55,278 nt of DNA from Caldalkalibacillus thermarum (GTDB taxonomy: Bacteria; Bacillota; Bacilli; Caldalkalibacillales; Caldalkalibacillaceae). The DNA lies in assembly GCF_014644735.1 (NCBI RefSeq), contig NZ_BMKZ01000007.1, forward strand, positions 1-55,278, written 5' to 3'. The position numbers and the translations under genes were made by a program. Positions 1 to 9,200 of the stretch are shown here, piece after piece (position 1 is the first letter of the stretch; each line of letters begins with the position of its first letter). Under the pieces are notes generated by a model. The model was given only the letters and a program-made list of their open reading frames with translations, was not told where the DNA came from and did no database searches.

Positions 1-116
1 CTCTCTTTTTGTCTTTTTTTGCTATATGGTTTTACTTACGTCTTCAAGAAAAAAATAGTCTACCAAGAAACTTAAATTGAGCAAGTTAAAACTTAAAAAA
101 TGAAACTTTTTCAGCA

Positions 117-276
117 ATCCCTATTTATGAGCGTTCCAATCAACTGGTCACGTTACCTTCTGCTCCGTTGAAACTAGATTTAGCTCGGCTTACGCCATTA
201 GAGCCAGGCGATGTGTTATGAGATGCGGAGCATCATTGTGACAACAAATCTCCAGTTTAGCCAATGGAATCCTTAA
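117..276 (+). pseudogene. IS21-type transposition gene remnant (IstB piece)
   Basis: Two short open stretches are fused here. The second, 217-276, reads YEMRSIIVTTNLQFSQW, which matches the sensor strand region of IstB-type ATPases (family pattern: RRS-I-TTNL-F-W). It stops two residues later, well before an IstB C-terminus. The first, 117-221, reads in another frame (ends LTPLEPGDVL then stop) and is not recognised; it may be part of the same element. No intact transposase gene or terminal repeats are visible, so this is a decayed insertion-sequence scar. The IstB assignment rests on about 17 residues. Confidence 0.45.
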
Positions 277-429
277 TGACTGAGCAAATCATTAGCGCTC
301 AGATATTTTTCTCTATTCGCTATCTGTAAATCCTATATCTCCATTAAATGACAGGCTCATTCTACAAGTATCAAGTAAAGTGCTAAAATGTTAACATAAA
401 AATCGAAGGAACAAGTAGGTAACCTATCC

Positions 430-723
430 GTGTGCATATCCGATCAGCCTTTTTTCATTTCATGGAGCGGGGGAAAAGATTCGACCTTGGCGCTTTACCA
501 TGCCTTGCGGAACAGTGGGAAACCCCGCTTTCTTTTCACCATGTTTGAAGAAAACGGTGTCCGTTCTAGGGCCCACGGGCTCCCGAAACCTTTGTTGGAA
601 AACCAGGCTCAAAGCTTGAAGATACCGCTGGTGACTCGATCAGCTTCATGGACCAGTTATGAGAGCGTCTTTGTTGATCAGTTGCGCCGTTTTAAAGAGC
701 AGGGTGTAAAGGTGGGTGTGTGA
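430..723 (+). pseudogene. 3'-truncated diphthine-ammonia ligase family ATP pyrophosphatase
   Basis: The 97 residues carry the PP-loop signature SWSGGKDS at residues 12-19, which binds ATP in adenine nucleotide alpha hydrolases, followed by LALYHAL and the LFTMFEENG strand typical of the MJ0570/diphthine-ammonia ligase family. Intact members have about 220 residues. Here the reading frame ends at GVKVGV, just where the family normally continues with a GVFGDID-type segment, and no C-terminal half is found in any frame downstream. The GTG start has only a weak ribosome site. Most likely a deletion remnant without activity. Confidence 0.7.
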
Positions 724-843
724 TGAAAATTATAGCTTTGTGGACTGGTCGATCTTCCATGCATGAAGTTTGCGAAATCGCTTTCTGGTTCGCTAGTATG
801 GTTAATGTGGCTAAACGACTGGGGATGAGGGGGAGCATTCTAT

Positions 844-1251
844 ATGGCCAAAATGAGGAAGTTGACATCACTGAAAAAGGCGATACTTCTTGCATTCAGC
901 ATTCTGGTCTTGACGGGCAGTCTTCTCTATTATTCAAAAGCATATTATCCATCCTTGCCCTTTGACTCCGCAACAAAGCGGGACGTACTTCATGTTCTCA
1001 AGCTGGCTGAAGGTAAGTTGGCCAAAGTGACAGAAGAGGACGGATATGAGTGGTATGTAGCTAGACAGGGTGAAGCCTATGAACAACTGCAGGATATGAT
1101 GACCGACAGAGGATGGCAATTGGTGGAGCAAATGGGTTCTGCTTTTCTATTTAAACGGGGAGAAGCCACTTTGATCATTGAAAGTGAGATGTGGACCCGT
1201 TATTATGTACTTTTTCAAATTCCCAGCAGTGTGAGATCATCGCAAACTTAG
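844..1251 (+). CDS. small membrane-anchored protein of unknown function
   Basis: This 135-residue protein has a basic N-terminus, one hydrophobic segment at about residues 12-31 (AILLAFSILVLTGSLLYY), and a C-terminal extracytoplasmic domain of about 100 residues ending in alternating beta-strand-like sequence. The ATG at 844 has a purine-rich site (GGGGGAG) eight bases upstream. I do not recognise the family. It overlaps by four bases the stop codon of the convergent gene at 1248. The topology suggests an uncleaved signal anchor with the soluble domain outside the membrane. Confidence 0.6.
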   Translation: MAKMRKLTSLKKAILLAFSILVLTGSLLYYSKAYYPSLPFDSATKRDVLHVLKLAEGKLAKVTEEDGYEWYVARQGEAYEQLQDMMTDRGWQLVEQMGSAFLFKRGEATLIIESEMWTRYYVLFQIPSSVRSSQT

Positions 1252-1613
1252 CGGTATGCTTTATCAATGAAGGTTCGTTGTGTGGTCATCATAAAGCCTT
1301 CAACTGTAGATGATCCTATATAAAACGCATTAGCTCTATTTAATTTATCCTTTGGAACTAAATAAGGTAAGACTGAATGTTCAGATAATGTTCTATTTAT
1401 CATATCAACGATCCCTGCTTTTTGCAGGTGACCGCACATCCAATGACCATGGCGGAAAATCTCTATATTCCCTTCTGTCATTTCCTCTAGCAATGATGCT
1501 TCCTCATTTTCTTCATCAAAAAATATCCACTCGCCGTTTGCGAATTCAATCGTTCCATGTATATAAGCGCGTTTTTGCTCGTTTATGCATTGAAGCCGTT
1601 GTTCGATATTCAA
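1248..1613 (-). CDS. hypothetical protein, TTG start
   Basis: The open frame extends further upstream, but the sequence AAAGGAGGGG placed eight bases before the TTG at 1613 marks that codon as the start, giving 121 residues beginning LNIEQRLQC. The protein is soluble and acidic in its middle (DEENEEASLLEEM) with no membrane segment. I do not recognise a family. It converges on the membrane protein gene at 844-1251 and overlaps its stop codon. The strong ribosome site is the best evidence that it is a real gene. Confidence 0.5.
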   Translation of the reverse strand: MNIEQRLQCINEQKRAYIHGTIEFANGEWIFFDEENEEASLLEEMTEGNIEIFRHGHWMCGHLQKAGIVDMINRTLSEHSVLPYLVPKDKLNRANAFYIGSSTVEGFMMTTQRTFIDKAYR

Positions 1614-1947
1614 TTTACCTTCCCCTCCTTTATTTCCTGTTTTGTCAAATTGTCTTCCATTTATTCGCATTGCTCTTATAATCGGACAATTCATCGAAAT
1701 GAGAGGTGCTGCATAAAATGGAATCATGCCAATAGGGAGAATGCATAATGTGATGAAAAGAAAGCGAAAGCGGACAGAGCTATCGATGATCCATGTGGAT
1801 AGCCAGTGAGTGGATAAACAATCCTACAGCATGTTTCAACGGGAGATAGATTGTTTTGGCCAAGAAAAAGAAAAGGAAGGCGTTCGGAGCATGTCATGTT
1901 AAAATGAAACAACTTTTTTGTTATTTATAAAGAAAGGATTGGTTCGT
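1614..1947. other. intergenic region before asnO
   Basis: About 330 bases with no convincing gene in either strand. It must hold the promoters for asnO (plus strand) and for the gene ending at 1248 (minus strand). I could not identify a confident promoter. The run AAAGAAAGGATT just before the asnO ATG is its ribosome site. Confidence 0.3.
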
Positions 1948-3795
1948 ATGTGTGGTATCACCGGTTGGGTTGATTTTCAGCGCGATTTGCGAATAGAAAA
2001 AGAGATTATCTTTAAAATGACAGAAACATTAGCGAAACGTGGACCTGACGATACGAATGCCTGGTTTAGCGAACATGCCGCGTTTGGACATAAGCGTCTG
2101 ATCGTGGTCGACCCAGCAGGCGGCAAACAGCCGATGACAAGAATGAAAAATGGGTATCGTTATACCGTTTGTTATAACGGAGAATTATACAATACTGAAG
2201 ATATTCGTCAAGAACTATTAAAAAGAGGATATACATTCCAAGGGCATTCGGATACGGAAGTACTATTAAACGCTTATATAGAGTGGAGAGAGGGCTGTGT
2301 CGACTATTTTAACGGAATTTTTGCCTTTGCGATTTGGGATGAACAGCGCGAAGAGCTATTTTTAGCGCGGGACCGACTTGGCGTGAAGCCGCTTTTTTAT
2401 CGGCATGTCCATGATAGTCTTTTGTTTGGTTCGGAAATGAAAGCAATTTTGGCACATCCGGAAGTAAAAGCAGAAGTGGACTATGAAGGACTAGCAGAAG
2501 TGTTTGGATTAGGTCCGTCACGGACACCAGGGCATGGCGTGTTTCGCGGAATGAAAGAATTGCGCCCAGCGCATGCTCTAACGTTTTCCCGTAAAGGAAT
2601 AAAAGTATGGCGCTACTGGAATGTTCAAAGCGATGTGCATAGAGATTCGTTCGGTGAAACGGTAGAAAAACTCCGTTTTCTTCTTATCGATGCTGTTACG
2701 CGCCAACTTGTTTCTGATGTGCCTGTTTGTACGTTTTTATCAGGCGGGGTTGATTCCAGTTCCATTACTGCCATTGCGGCAATGGCGTTTGAAAAGGAAG
2801 GAAAAGGGCGACTTCATACGTATTCGATTGATTATGAAGGGAACGACCAATATTTCAAAGCAAATGATTTTCAGCCAAATGCCGATGCGCCTTGGATTGA
2901 ACTAATGTCAAAAACATTCCAAACCGTCCATCATCATTGTGTCATTAGTCAGGAAGAGTTGTTTCATCATTTACAAGAAGCGGTGATCGTCCGTGATGTC
3001 CCAGGCATGGCGGATGTGGACTCTTCGTTGCTATGGTTTTGCAAAGAAATAAGAAAAGATTTTGTCGTTAGTTTATCCGGGGAATGTGCGGACGAAATTT
3101 TTGGCGGCTACCCATGGTTTCACCGTCCTGACGAATTAGCGCGGAACGGATTCCCTTGGATGCGTTCGACAGAGGCACGGATCGATTTGTTAAAAGAAGA
3201 TTGGAAAAAGAAATTGCAGCTGGATGGTTATGTACAAAAGCGCTTTGGTGAAACGATCGCGGAGGTTCCAAGACTGGAAGGGGAAAGTGCGGAAGATGCG
3301 AAGCGGCGCGAATTGTTTTATTTGAACATGATTTGGTTTATGACAACGCTTTTGGATCGAAAAGACCGCATGAGTATGGGAGCGAGTTTAGAAGTTCGCG
3401 TGCCGTTTGCCGATCATCGGTTAGTAGAATATGTTTGGAATATACCTTGGGAGATGAAAATGTACGGCAACCGCGAAAAAGGCATTTTGCGCAAGGCATT
3501 GGAAGGAATTTTACCAGAGGAAGTAGTATATCGCAAAAAAAGCCCGTATCCGAAAACCCACCATCCGTTTTATACGAAGCTAGTAAAAAATTGGGTAAAA
3601 GAATTATTGCACGACCGCTCATCGATTCTTTATGAATTTTTTGATGCGAAAAAATTAGAAGAGTTGGTGGAAACAGAAGGAAAATCATTCCAAGCGCCTT
3701 GGTTTGGACAGTTAATGACAGGACCACAACTATTGGCGTATCTTGGCCAAGTGCATGTTTGGTTCCAAAAATACGGCATTACCATAAAAGAATAA
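1948..3795 (+). CDS. asnO: asparagine synthase (glutamine-hydrolysing), AsnO type
   Basis: It makes asparagine from aspartate, using ATP and ammonia from glutamine. The start is the ATG at 1948 rather than an upstream one, because the mature enzyme needs Cys2 as the glutaminase nucleophile (MCGITGWVDF) and AAAGGA lies just upstream. The 615 residues hold an N-terminal class II glutaminase domain (RGPDD, YNGELYN, GHSDTEV) and the synthetase domain with the PP-loop SGGVDSSSI near residue 264. The opening sequence and length match B. subtilis AsnO, the asparagine synthase tied to sporulation. A hairpin terminator follows directly, so it is monocistronic. Its codon use looks more A+T rich than most neighbours. 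A second, truncated enzyme of another subgroup lies at 21589. Confidence 0.93.
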   Translation: MCGITGWVDFQRDLRIEKEIIFKMTETLAKRGPDDTNAWFSEHAAFGHKRLIVVDPAGGKQPMTRMKNGYRYTVCYNGELYNTEDIRQELLKRGYTFQGHSDTEVLLNAYIEWREGCVDYFNGIFAFAIWDEQREELFLARDRLGVKPLFYRHVHDSLLFGSEMKAILAHPEVKAEVDYEGLAEVFGLGPSRTPGHGVFRGMKELRPAHALTFSRKGIKVWRYWNVQSDVHRDSFGETVEKLRFLLIDAVTRQLVSDVPVCTFLSGGVDSSSITAIAAMAFEKEGKGRLHTYSIDYEGNDQYFKANDFQPNADAPWIELMSKTFQTVHHHCVISQEELFHHLQEAVIVRDVPGMADVDSSLLWFCKEIRKDFVVSLSGECADEIFGGYPWFHRPDELARNGFPWMRSTEARIDLLKEDWKKKLQLDGYVQKRFGETIAEVPRLEGESAEDAKRRELFYLNMIWFMTTLLDRKDRMSMGASLEVRVPFADHRLVEYVWNIPWEMKMYGNREKGILRKALEGILPEEVVYRKKSPYPKTHHPFYTKLVKNWVKELLHDRSSILYEFFDAKKLEELVETEGKSFQAPWFGQLMTGPQLLAYLGQVHVWFQKYGITIKE

Positions 3796-3825
3796 GAGCT
3801 GCCTTTGTCGCAGCTCTTTTTGTCT
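3794..3825 (+). terminator. intrinsic terminator of asnO
   Basis: A nine-base-pair stem AAGAGCTGC/GCAGCTCTT with a seven-base loop overlaps the asnO stop codon and runs into a T-rich tract. Confidence 0.85.
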
Positions 3826-3871
3826 ATGCAGTTTCTAAATATGAACAGAAATGATCTTTTTTTAAAAAAAG

Positions 3872-4415
3872 CTAGATTTTACTTTTTAGATTGTGGATCA
3901 CGAGCATGGCCTCATCATGCAGAACTCTACGGTAGGCAAGCACACCTTCCTGACGGATCGTTGAACGTTCAATCTCCCCAAGCACCAGAATATCGGATGA
4001 GCGTCGGACATGAATCAAGGTCTTATAGTGATGAAGAAGCGATTGCGGATCATTCCATTGACTTAGCATCGTACTTATGATAACTGGGAGATGGAGAAAT
4101 GGGCATCAGCCACACTCCTTCGACCCCCAATTCTTGTAAATAATCCAGTTTTGCTGTCATACCCTGAATGTCGCCAATTCCATCTCCATCTGAATCGTAA
4201 AAGGACATGACGAAAATTTCATAAAAAACGCCATGGGGCCAATGGTCAACAAGTTCCGTGGTTTCCGGAAGTTTCTCGGGAGAATAGACAGCAGAGGATG
4301 GAGAACAGCCACTGGCCAATATACCTGAAGTAGCCGGCGTGATTAATATGATTCGTGTAACTTTGGCATGTGTTTTAGCAGATTGGCTATTTCGCCAGAT
4401 TAGATAATCATCCAT
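3872..4415 (-). pseudogene. collapsed secreted alpha-amylase family (GH13) lipoprotein gene
   Basis: The minus strand keeps both ends of a glycoside hydrolase family 13 gene without its middle. The N-terminal part (4415 down to 4050) has a hydrophobic segment ending in the lipobox LASGC, then [20 protein letters not shown] and [13 protein letters not shown] up to SYHKYD, the first strands of the (beta/alpha)8 barrel. The C-terminal part (4069 down to 3872, another frame) reads [18 protein letters not shown] and a terminal beta domain. The catalytic residues and most of the barrel, about 350 residues, are missing, and the parts are out of frame. It cannot make an active amylase. Confidence 0.85.
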
Positions 4416-4514
4416 ATCGAGATATTTCCGACCACTTAAGGTGTCTTTTTTTACTGCCTAATCAGCTATTTTAAGGGACCAGTGGGAAGCGACCGCTTCC
4501 CCATATTAATTTGC

Positions 4515-4700
4515 TCAGGAAAAACCGGAACTGGGCGAACAAGTGGAGTTGGCTATAGGCCCTTTTACCGTTGCCTTAAATATGATTTCCTTTTGTTTAC
4601 TTTCACACTGAGGACAGGTGACTGCTTCTTTCTGTGAATAGGATACCCATTTTTCATATTCATGCCCGCAGTTCAGACAGCGAAAATCATAGCGTGGCAT
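4515..4700 (-). CDS. FmdB-family zinc ribbon protein
   Basis: A 61-residue protein opening MPRYDFRCLNCGHEYE, with two CxxC pairs (CLNC at about residues 8-11, CPQC at about 31-34) that should bind one zinc ion. This is the usual size and layout of the FmdB regulatory/zinc ribbon family, named after a formamidase-operon protein of Methylophilus; its role in Firmicutes is not settled. The tail after the second pair is short and Ser-rich. GAGGTG lies eight bases before the ATG. It stands alone. Confidence 0.85.
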   Translation of the reverse strand: MPRYDFRCLNCGHEYEKWVSYSQKEAVTCPQCESKQKEIIFKATVKGPIANSTCSPSSGFS

Positions 4701-5012
4701 CTTTCATCACCTCCTGGATGCTGCATCTGAACTTGTCAGTATGTCAAGGTTAAAAAGGGACCAGGTTATAATATTACTCTTTTTTTAAAACAGTAAGTTC
4801 CGGAGATACAACCCGCCCCTACGTACAGGATAAAAACGCAACGTCTGTATGTCAACCTTCCCAATAACGTCTGTTTCACCCTCGCTGGATAACAGTGAAC
4901 ACTACTTGCAATTTACATAATACGACACCCCTGCCCAATCCTAACTGAGGAATTCAATAAAAGAACGAAAACCCTTGGCACTGCCTGTTGGCTTGCACAA
5001 GGGCTTAAGGGT
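4701..5012. other. intergenic region
   Basis: About 310 bases with no gene that I can support. The right edge carries the possible terminator of the hydrolase gene on the minus strand; the left part should hold the promoter of the FmdB-type gene. Confidence 0.3.
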
Positions 5013-5013
5013 T
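4960..5013 (-). terminator. possible terminator of the MBL-fold hydrolase gene
   Basis: Read on the minus strand, AACCCTT and AAGGGTT pair around a long loop and are followed by TTCGTTCTTTT. The stem is only seven pairs, so this is tentative. Confidence 0.4.
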
Positions 5014-5972
5014 CAATCACTTACCCGCTCATAGAACCACTGGCCATCTTTCATAAATTTACGCACTTGTTGCTTGTAGACCAGATACTCCAAGTGAGCG
5101 ATGGTTTCACCGATAGCAAAGCGCAATTCGTGTTCAGTCAGACCCTGACTAAACAGTTGCTCATTGACTTCGTATACTGTGGCCGGCTGACGGGTGGCTG
5201 CCAAGGCCAGATCCAGGCGCTTTTGATGGTGGCTGATGATTTCATCAATGCGTTGCTGGACGTTGGTAAACGGGCTGCCGTGGGAAGGCAGCACTAACTG
5301 GATCGGATAGGCTTGTATCTTGTTCAGTGATTGCAAATAACGGGCCAGCGGGTTGGGCTCACCCATGAACCAGTAGGAGATATTGGGTGTGATTTTGGGC
5401 AACACATGGTCAGCGGCAATCAAAAGCCCATGCTCACGATTGTAAAAATTAAGCATCCCTTCCGCATGGCCAGGTACGGCAATCACTTCATAGCGGTGGC
5501 CGCCCAATTCAAGCTCATCGCCGTCTGCTAAAAAGCGTGTCACTTCTGGGTGGGGGAGCACATAGCGGCTAAAGCCGGTGATATTCTCACTCAGCCGGCG
5601 GGCCAGCTCCTTGGACAGACCGCAAGCGAGATAGTGTTGTTCAAACAAAGTTAAACGCTTATGGCTCCAGATCTCCCGGGCCATTTCCTGATCCCGTTTG
5701 CTCATCCACACTTCTGCACCGGTTAACGCTTGCAGGCGGCCAGCATAGCCATAATGATCCGGATGGTAATGGGTGATAATAATGCTCCGGATGGGATGCT
5801 CTGCCAATACTTTTGCCCAGGCTGCTTCCGCATCAGGGTGATTTAATCCCGTATCAATCACCGTGTAGCCGTGCTCCTCTTTTACCAGCCAGGTATTAAC
5901 ATGATTGAGGCGAAAAGGCAAAGGAATACGATGTAAGCGGATATTTAGCTTCTCCATCTTATTTGTGTCCAA
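5013..5972 (-). CDS. MBL-fold metallo-hydrolase
   Basis: The 319-residue protein has the metallo-beta-lactamase fold signature THYHPDHYG (HxHxDH, two-metal site), then GHAEGM and LPSHGSPF supplying the further metal-binding histidines, and IAADH with the bridging aspartate. A C-terminal helical part of about 80 residues after LPSHG is typical of the YqjP/glyoxalase-II-like subgroup. The substrate cannot be told from sequence; thioester or ester hydrolysis is usual in this group. The start is a TTG at 5972 with GGAG ten bases upstream; an ATG five codons later is possible. It appears monocistronic. Confidence 0.85.
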   Translation of the reverse strand: MDTNKMEKLNIRLHRIPLPFRLNHVNTWLVKEEHGYTVIDTGLNHPDAEAAWAKVLAEHPIRSIIITHYHPDHYGYAGRLQALTGAEVWMSKRDQEMAREIWSHKRLTLFEQHYLACGLSKELARRLSENITGFSRYVLPHPEVTRFLADGDELELGGHRYEVIAVPGHAEGMLNFYNREHGLLIAADHVLPKITPNISYWFMGEPNPLARYLQSLNKIQAYPIQLVLPSHGSPFTNVQQRIDEIISHHQKRLDLALAATRQPATVYEVNEQLFSQGLTEHELRFAIGETIAHLEYLVYKQQVRKFMKDGQWFYERVSD

Positions 5973-6214
5973 AACTCTTCAGCTCCCTCTCCTGCCATTT
6001 ACCGTCTATGATAGCATAAACAGAAAAGTTCTACTATTGGGTCTACTATTGGAAACCATCCCGGCTGACACCAAAATCAGAGATATTGGTTGAAGAAGTC
6101 TAATGCCTCACGAAACACTTTGATTTCATTCTCCTTCTTATTTTTAAAATTAAAATGGGTTATCGAACCAATTCGTGAGTGTATAAACAGCATAGCTTAA
6201 CGCTGCACAATTAG

Positions 6215-6241
6215 GGGCTGCCTCTCAGCTGGGCAGCCCCT
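6215..6241 (-). terminator. hairpin downstream of the small RHH-like gene
   Basis: GGGGCTGCC and GGCAGCCCC form a nine-pair stem with a loop of about eight bases, just after the stop of the gene at 6261-6563. The T-run is weak on both strands, so its direction is uncertain. Confidence 0.6.
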
Positions 6242-6260
6242 TCATAATTTTGGCATCTCT

Positions 6261-6563
6261 TTACATATTGCTAATCTTCAATATTGTCCCCTTGATTCTT
6301 TCCTTGTTCATTTCCCGGAAACTTTCATAAAACTTCTCAATTTCTTTCTGTTTCTGGTAAGCTTCGAAATCATGAATGCTGTATTCCCGGGATTGGGGTT
6401 CAACCTCAAATGTTTGCGAGATAAAGGTTTGAATCAAGTGGCGAATCACCTCGCTGGGGGTCAGGTGGTATTCTTCGCAAATCAATTGAAACAGTTCGGC
6501 ATCATCCTCCGGCAAACGGGCACTCACCGTTATCATTGGGCTTTTGACATATCTATGCTTCAT
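6261..6563 (-). CDS. small ribbon-helix-helix-like protein
   Basis: This 100-residue protein opens with a short basic stretch and MITVSARLPEDDAELFQLI, followed by HLTPSEVIRHLIQTFI. A beta strand, then a helix, then a TPSEVIR turn and helix is the layout of ribbon-helix-helix DNA-binding proteins of the CopG/Arc type. The C-terminal half is charged and helical (YQKQKEIEKFYESFREM). GAGGGG precedes the ATG. No toxin partner sits next to it, so a toxin-antitoxin role is not supported; a small transcription regulator is the simplest reading. The family call is moderate. Confidence 0.6.
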   Translation of the reverse strand: MKHRYVKSPMITVSARLPEDDAELFQLICEEYHLTPSEVIRHLIQTFISQTFEVEPQSREYSIHDFEAYQKQKEIEKFYESFREMNKERIKGTILKISNM

Positions 6564-6812
6564 ACAGTTTCCCCTCCCATATCATTTTTGGCTAACCACG
6601 GTGCAGAGAGCCCCACTGGCTGGTCATAGACCTGTGGTTTGTTTTGTATAGGTATATTCGCACCTGTCTTTGTCGTATCCTTCGATGAAAAAACACTTCT
6701 TTTGTCAAATCAAGGCTAACTTTGTTTTATACGCATATAATTAGTAACGTCACATGGCAACGCTGATGTTGGCAGGTCATGGTTAAATACTGCTGGAAAA
6801 GGAGGAACGGGA

Positions 6813-7802
6813 TTGGCTGGGTGGAAAGAAACCTTTCAAAGCTTTTGGGACAAACGCAATCGTCACTATCTAAACTTGCAAGCAGGGGGGTTCCCAGAGG
6901 AAACAGACATTTCTACCGTGCGCGAACTGGCACGTTGGGAACGGGTCAGAGAGGATTTGCGGGACAGAAAAGTGGAACTTAAGCGCTCAACCAGTAAGAT
7001 CGAGGTATTGAATGTGGCCGAGGAGAATCCTAATGTCAATATATGGTACCGCGTGGGAGTTAGTTGGGACTTGGAGCAAGAGGGATGCCAGTTTCGTCAA
7101 TCGTGGATGGAGTCTCGTATCTGCGTGTTGAAAAACAAAAACGGTTGGTGGGTCACGGAGGATAAACAGGTGGAAGAAGAAGGACAGGGGGGGATGAATC
7201 TGTCTCCTCCACTGGATGAAGAACCGTTGCTGGCCGGAGCACAGTCTGGCAGCATGCATCAAAGAGCTGAGCAAGGTGAAAGATATACAGATGAGATGTA
7301 TGAGATGTCTAGAGGGTATAACCGCCACCGGGCAGTTGAATATGCTCACCGTTGGTGGAACAGTTACAACCCGCAATTTAAACACTTTGAAGTAGACTGT
7401 ACCAATTACGTTTCCCAGTGCTTATGGGCCGGTGGTGCACCTTTGGCCTATTCCCGGGATCGGACCAAAGGCTGGTGGTACCGCTTTGAAACACCGCCAA
7501 ATTGGAGTTTCAGTTGGGCGGTCGCCCATTCCTTGCGCTGGTATTTGGCTGGCAGCACTTCGGGACTCAGAGCCAGGGAAGTTCAATCGGCCCGCGAATT
7601 GGAACCCGGTGATGTGATCTGCTATGACTTTGACGGGGATGGGCGCTGGCAGCACACCACCATCGTGGTGGCCAAAGATGCCCACAACGAGCCGCTGGTC
7701 AATGCCCACACCACCAACAGCCAAAACCGCTACTGGACTTACAGAGACTCTTCTGCTTGGACCCCCAACATTCAGTACAAATTTTTTCATATCATCGTTT
7801 GA
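6813..7802 (+). CDS. amidase-domain protein (putative peptidoglycan amidase)
   Basis: The TTG at 6813 is chosen because AAAGGAGG lies seven bases upstream. The 329-residue product has an N-terminal helical half, then from about residue 170 a domain with [29 protein letters not shown] and WQHTTIVVA, the catalytic Cys/His layout of the amidase_6 family (PF12671), which is related to NlpC/P60 and CHAP hydrolases. Such proteins are thought to act on cell wall peptides. No clear signal peptide is seen, so export is unproven. It is followed by trmL after about 100 bases. Confidence 0.85.
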   Translation: MAGWKETFQSFWDKRNRHYLNLQAGGFPEETDISTVRELARWERVREDLRDRKVELKRSTSKIEVLNVAEENPNVNIWYRVGVSWDLEQEGCQFRQSWMESRICVLKNKNGWWVTEDKQVEEEGQGGMNLSPPLDEEPLLAGAQSGSMHQRAEQGERYTDEMYEMSRGYNRHRAVEYAHRWWNSYNPQFKHFEVDCTNYVSQCLWAGGAPLAYSRDRTKGWWYRFETPPNWSFSWAVAHSLRWYLAGSTSGLRAREVQSARELEPGDVICYDFDGDGRWQHTTIVVAKDAHNEPLVNAHTTNSQNRYWTYRDSSAWTPNIQYKFFHIIV

Positions 7803-7906
7803 CGTGATATCCTATTTAAAAAAGGTGAAACACAGGAGCAGGGCACTTGGATTTTTTACAGGACAAGGATGGTGTATAATGGGGGTGACAGGAGAGGTGA
7901 ACGACT

Positions 7907-8374
7907 TTGAGTTTTCATATCGTTTTGTACCAGCCAGAGATACCCTACAATACCGGCAATATCGCCCGAACCTGTGCCGCTACCCAAACACCGTTACACA
8001 TTATCCGCCCCATGGGGTTTTCCACTGATGACCGGATGTTGAAACGGGCCGGTTGTGATTACTGGCATGCCGTGGAAATTCATTATTACGATTCCCTCGA
8101 GGAGTTGCTGTCCAAATACAAAGGACACCGCTTCTTTTTTGTGGAAACTAAAGCCCCGCGCCTGTATACGGATGTTAAGTACCGGGATGGTGACTTTTTT
8201 GTTTTTGGCAAGGAAACGAGCGGTATACCGCAGGACATACTGGAGCAACACCGGGACACTTGGGTGCGGATTCCGATGAGCACCGAACATGTCCGATCCC
8301 TTAATCTGTCCAACACGGCTGCCATTATGGTTTATGAAGCCTTAAGGCAGGTTTCTTTTTTTGAACTGAAATAG
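7907..8374 (+). CDS. trmL: tRNA (cytidine(34)-2'-O)-methyltransferase
   Basis: This SPOUT-class enzyme methylates the ribose of the wobble base in leucine tRNAs. The 155-residue protein has the usual TrmL length and all trefoil-knot motifs: NTGNIARTCAAT near the N-terminus, then FGKETSGIP (motif 2) and SLNLSNTAAIMVYEALRQ (motif 3), which bind S-adenosylmethionine. The start is a TTG with GGAGAGGTG upstream. A HAD phosphatase gene follows within about 50 bases and may be cotranscribed. Confidence 0.93.
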   Translation: MSFHIVLYQPEIPYNTGNIARTCAATQTPLHIIRPMGFSTDDRMLKRAGCDYWHAVEIHYYDSLEELLSKYKGHRFFFVETKAPRLYTDVKYRDGDFFVFGKETSGIPQDILEQHRDTWVRIPMSTEHVRSLNLSNTAAIMVYEALRQVSFFELK

Positions 8375-8420
8375 ACAGGCTTTTCTCGCGTTGACAAAAC
8401 AACCCGAAGGAGTTCTGTTC

Positions 8421-9158
8421 ATGGCCAAAGTGATACTGTTTGATCTTGACGGAACATTGCTGCCAATGGATACGGAACAGTTTGTGCACAACTATTTACA
8501 GGTTTTAGCGAAGAAAGTGTCTTCCTGCATCGACTCCGCCATATTTATTAAAGCGCTGTGGGCGGCAACGGAAGCCATGATCACCAACTTGGATCCCGAC
8601 AAAACAAACGAACAGGTGTTTACCGAGACATTTTTGCAACTGACCCAGTTAAACAAAGAGGAGATTTGGCCTGTGTTTGACGAATTTTACAGCCAGGTTT
8701 TCCCTGCCTTGTCCCATCTGTGCCAGCCTACACCGCTGGCCGCACAAGTGGTGGAGGAAGCCCTTCAGCAGGGGTATCGGGTGGCTGTGGCCACCAATCC
8801 CGTTTTTCCCCGCCAAGCCATTCTTCACCGTTTAACCTGGGCTGGTGTGGATCATATTCCGTTTGAGTTGGTGACGGTTTATGAAGAGTGTTGCTTTACC
8901 AAGCCCCACCGCCATTATTATGAATGGATCTGTGAAACACTCCAGGTGCAACCGGAGCAATGTATCATGGTCGGCAATGATATGCAGGAAGATATGTCAG
9001 CCAGCCAGGCAGGCATGAAAACGTTTTTAGTGGAGGGATATGTGATTGACCGGGGGCAGCCGCAATATCGTGTCGATGACCGGGGCACCTTGGCCGATTT
9101 ATATGAAAAACTGAAGGAGCGGAAAGGTCTGTTTGCACCCGCCACTTTTGGCAACTAA
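8421..9158 (+). CDS. HAD-family hydrolase
   Basis: The start is the ATG at 8421, with AAGGAG nine bases upstream, not the TTG at 8391. The 245-residue protein has the haloacid dehalogenase motif I DLDGTLL (nucleophile Asp at about residue 8), motif II ATNP, a motif III lysine in TKPHRHYYE and motif IV GNDMQEDM. A helical cap lies between motifs I and II (C1 cap). The substrate is unknown; phosphoglycolate- or nucleotide-phosphatase-like activity is usual. It lies downstream of trmL and is closed by a strong terminator. Confidence 0.9.
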   Translation: MAKVILFDLDGTLLPMDTEQFVHNYLQVLAKKVSSCIDSAIFIKALWAATEAMITNLDPDKTNEQVFTETFLQLTQLNKEEIWPVFDEFYSQVFPALSHLCQPTPLAAQVVEEALQQGYRVAVATNPVFPRQAILHRLTWAGVDHIPFELVTVYEECCFTKPHRHYYEWICETLQVQPEQCIMVGNDMQEDMSASQAGMKTFLVEGYVIDRGQPQYRVDDRGTLADLYEKLKERKGLFAPATFGN

Positions 9159-9195
9159 AAAAGCAGGGGCTTCGGTGGACGAGGTCCCTGCTTTT
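9158..9195 (+). terminator. terminator after the HAD gene (possibly bidirectional)
   Basis: AAAAGCAGGG and CCCTGCTTTT form a ten-pair stem. A-run and T-run flank it on both sides, so it can also end the small minus-strand gene at 9201-9293. Confidence 0.85.
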
Positions 9196-9200
9196 AGTGA

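Noticed and set aside
3338-3727. 129-codon minus-strand open frame inside asnO
   Set aside because: It is a shadow of the asnO reading frame and has no own signals.
1948-3795. asnO as a recent foreign gene
   Set aside because: Codon use looks more A+T rich than neighbours, but the gene is a regular sporulation-linked member of the Bacillaceae set, and no mobile element borders it. Without a measured composition the claim is not supported.
6261-6563. Antitoxin of a toxin-antitoxin pair
   Set aside because: The ribbon-helix-helix-like protein has no adjacent toxin gene on either side.
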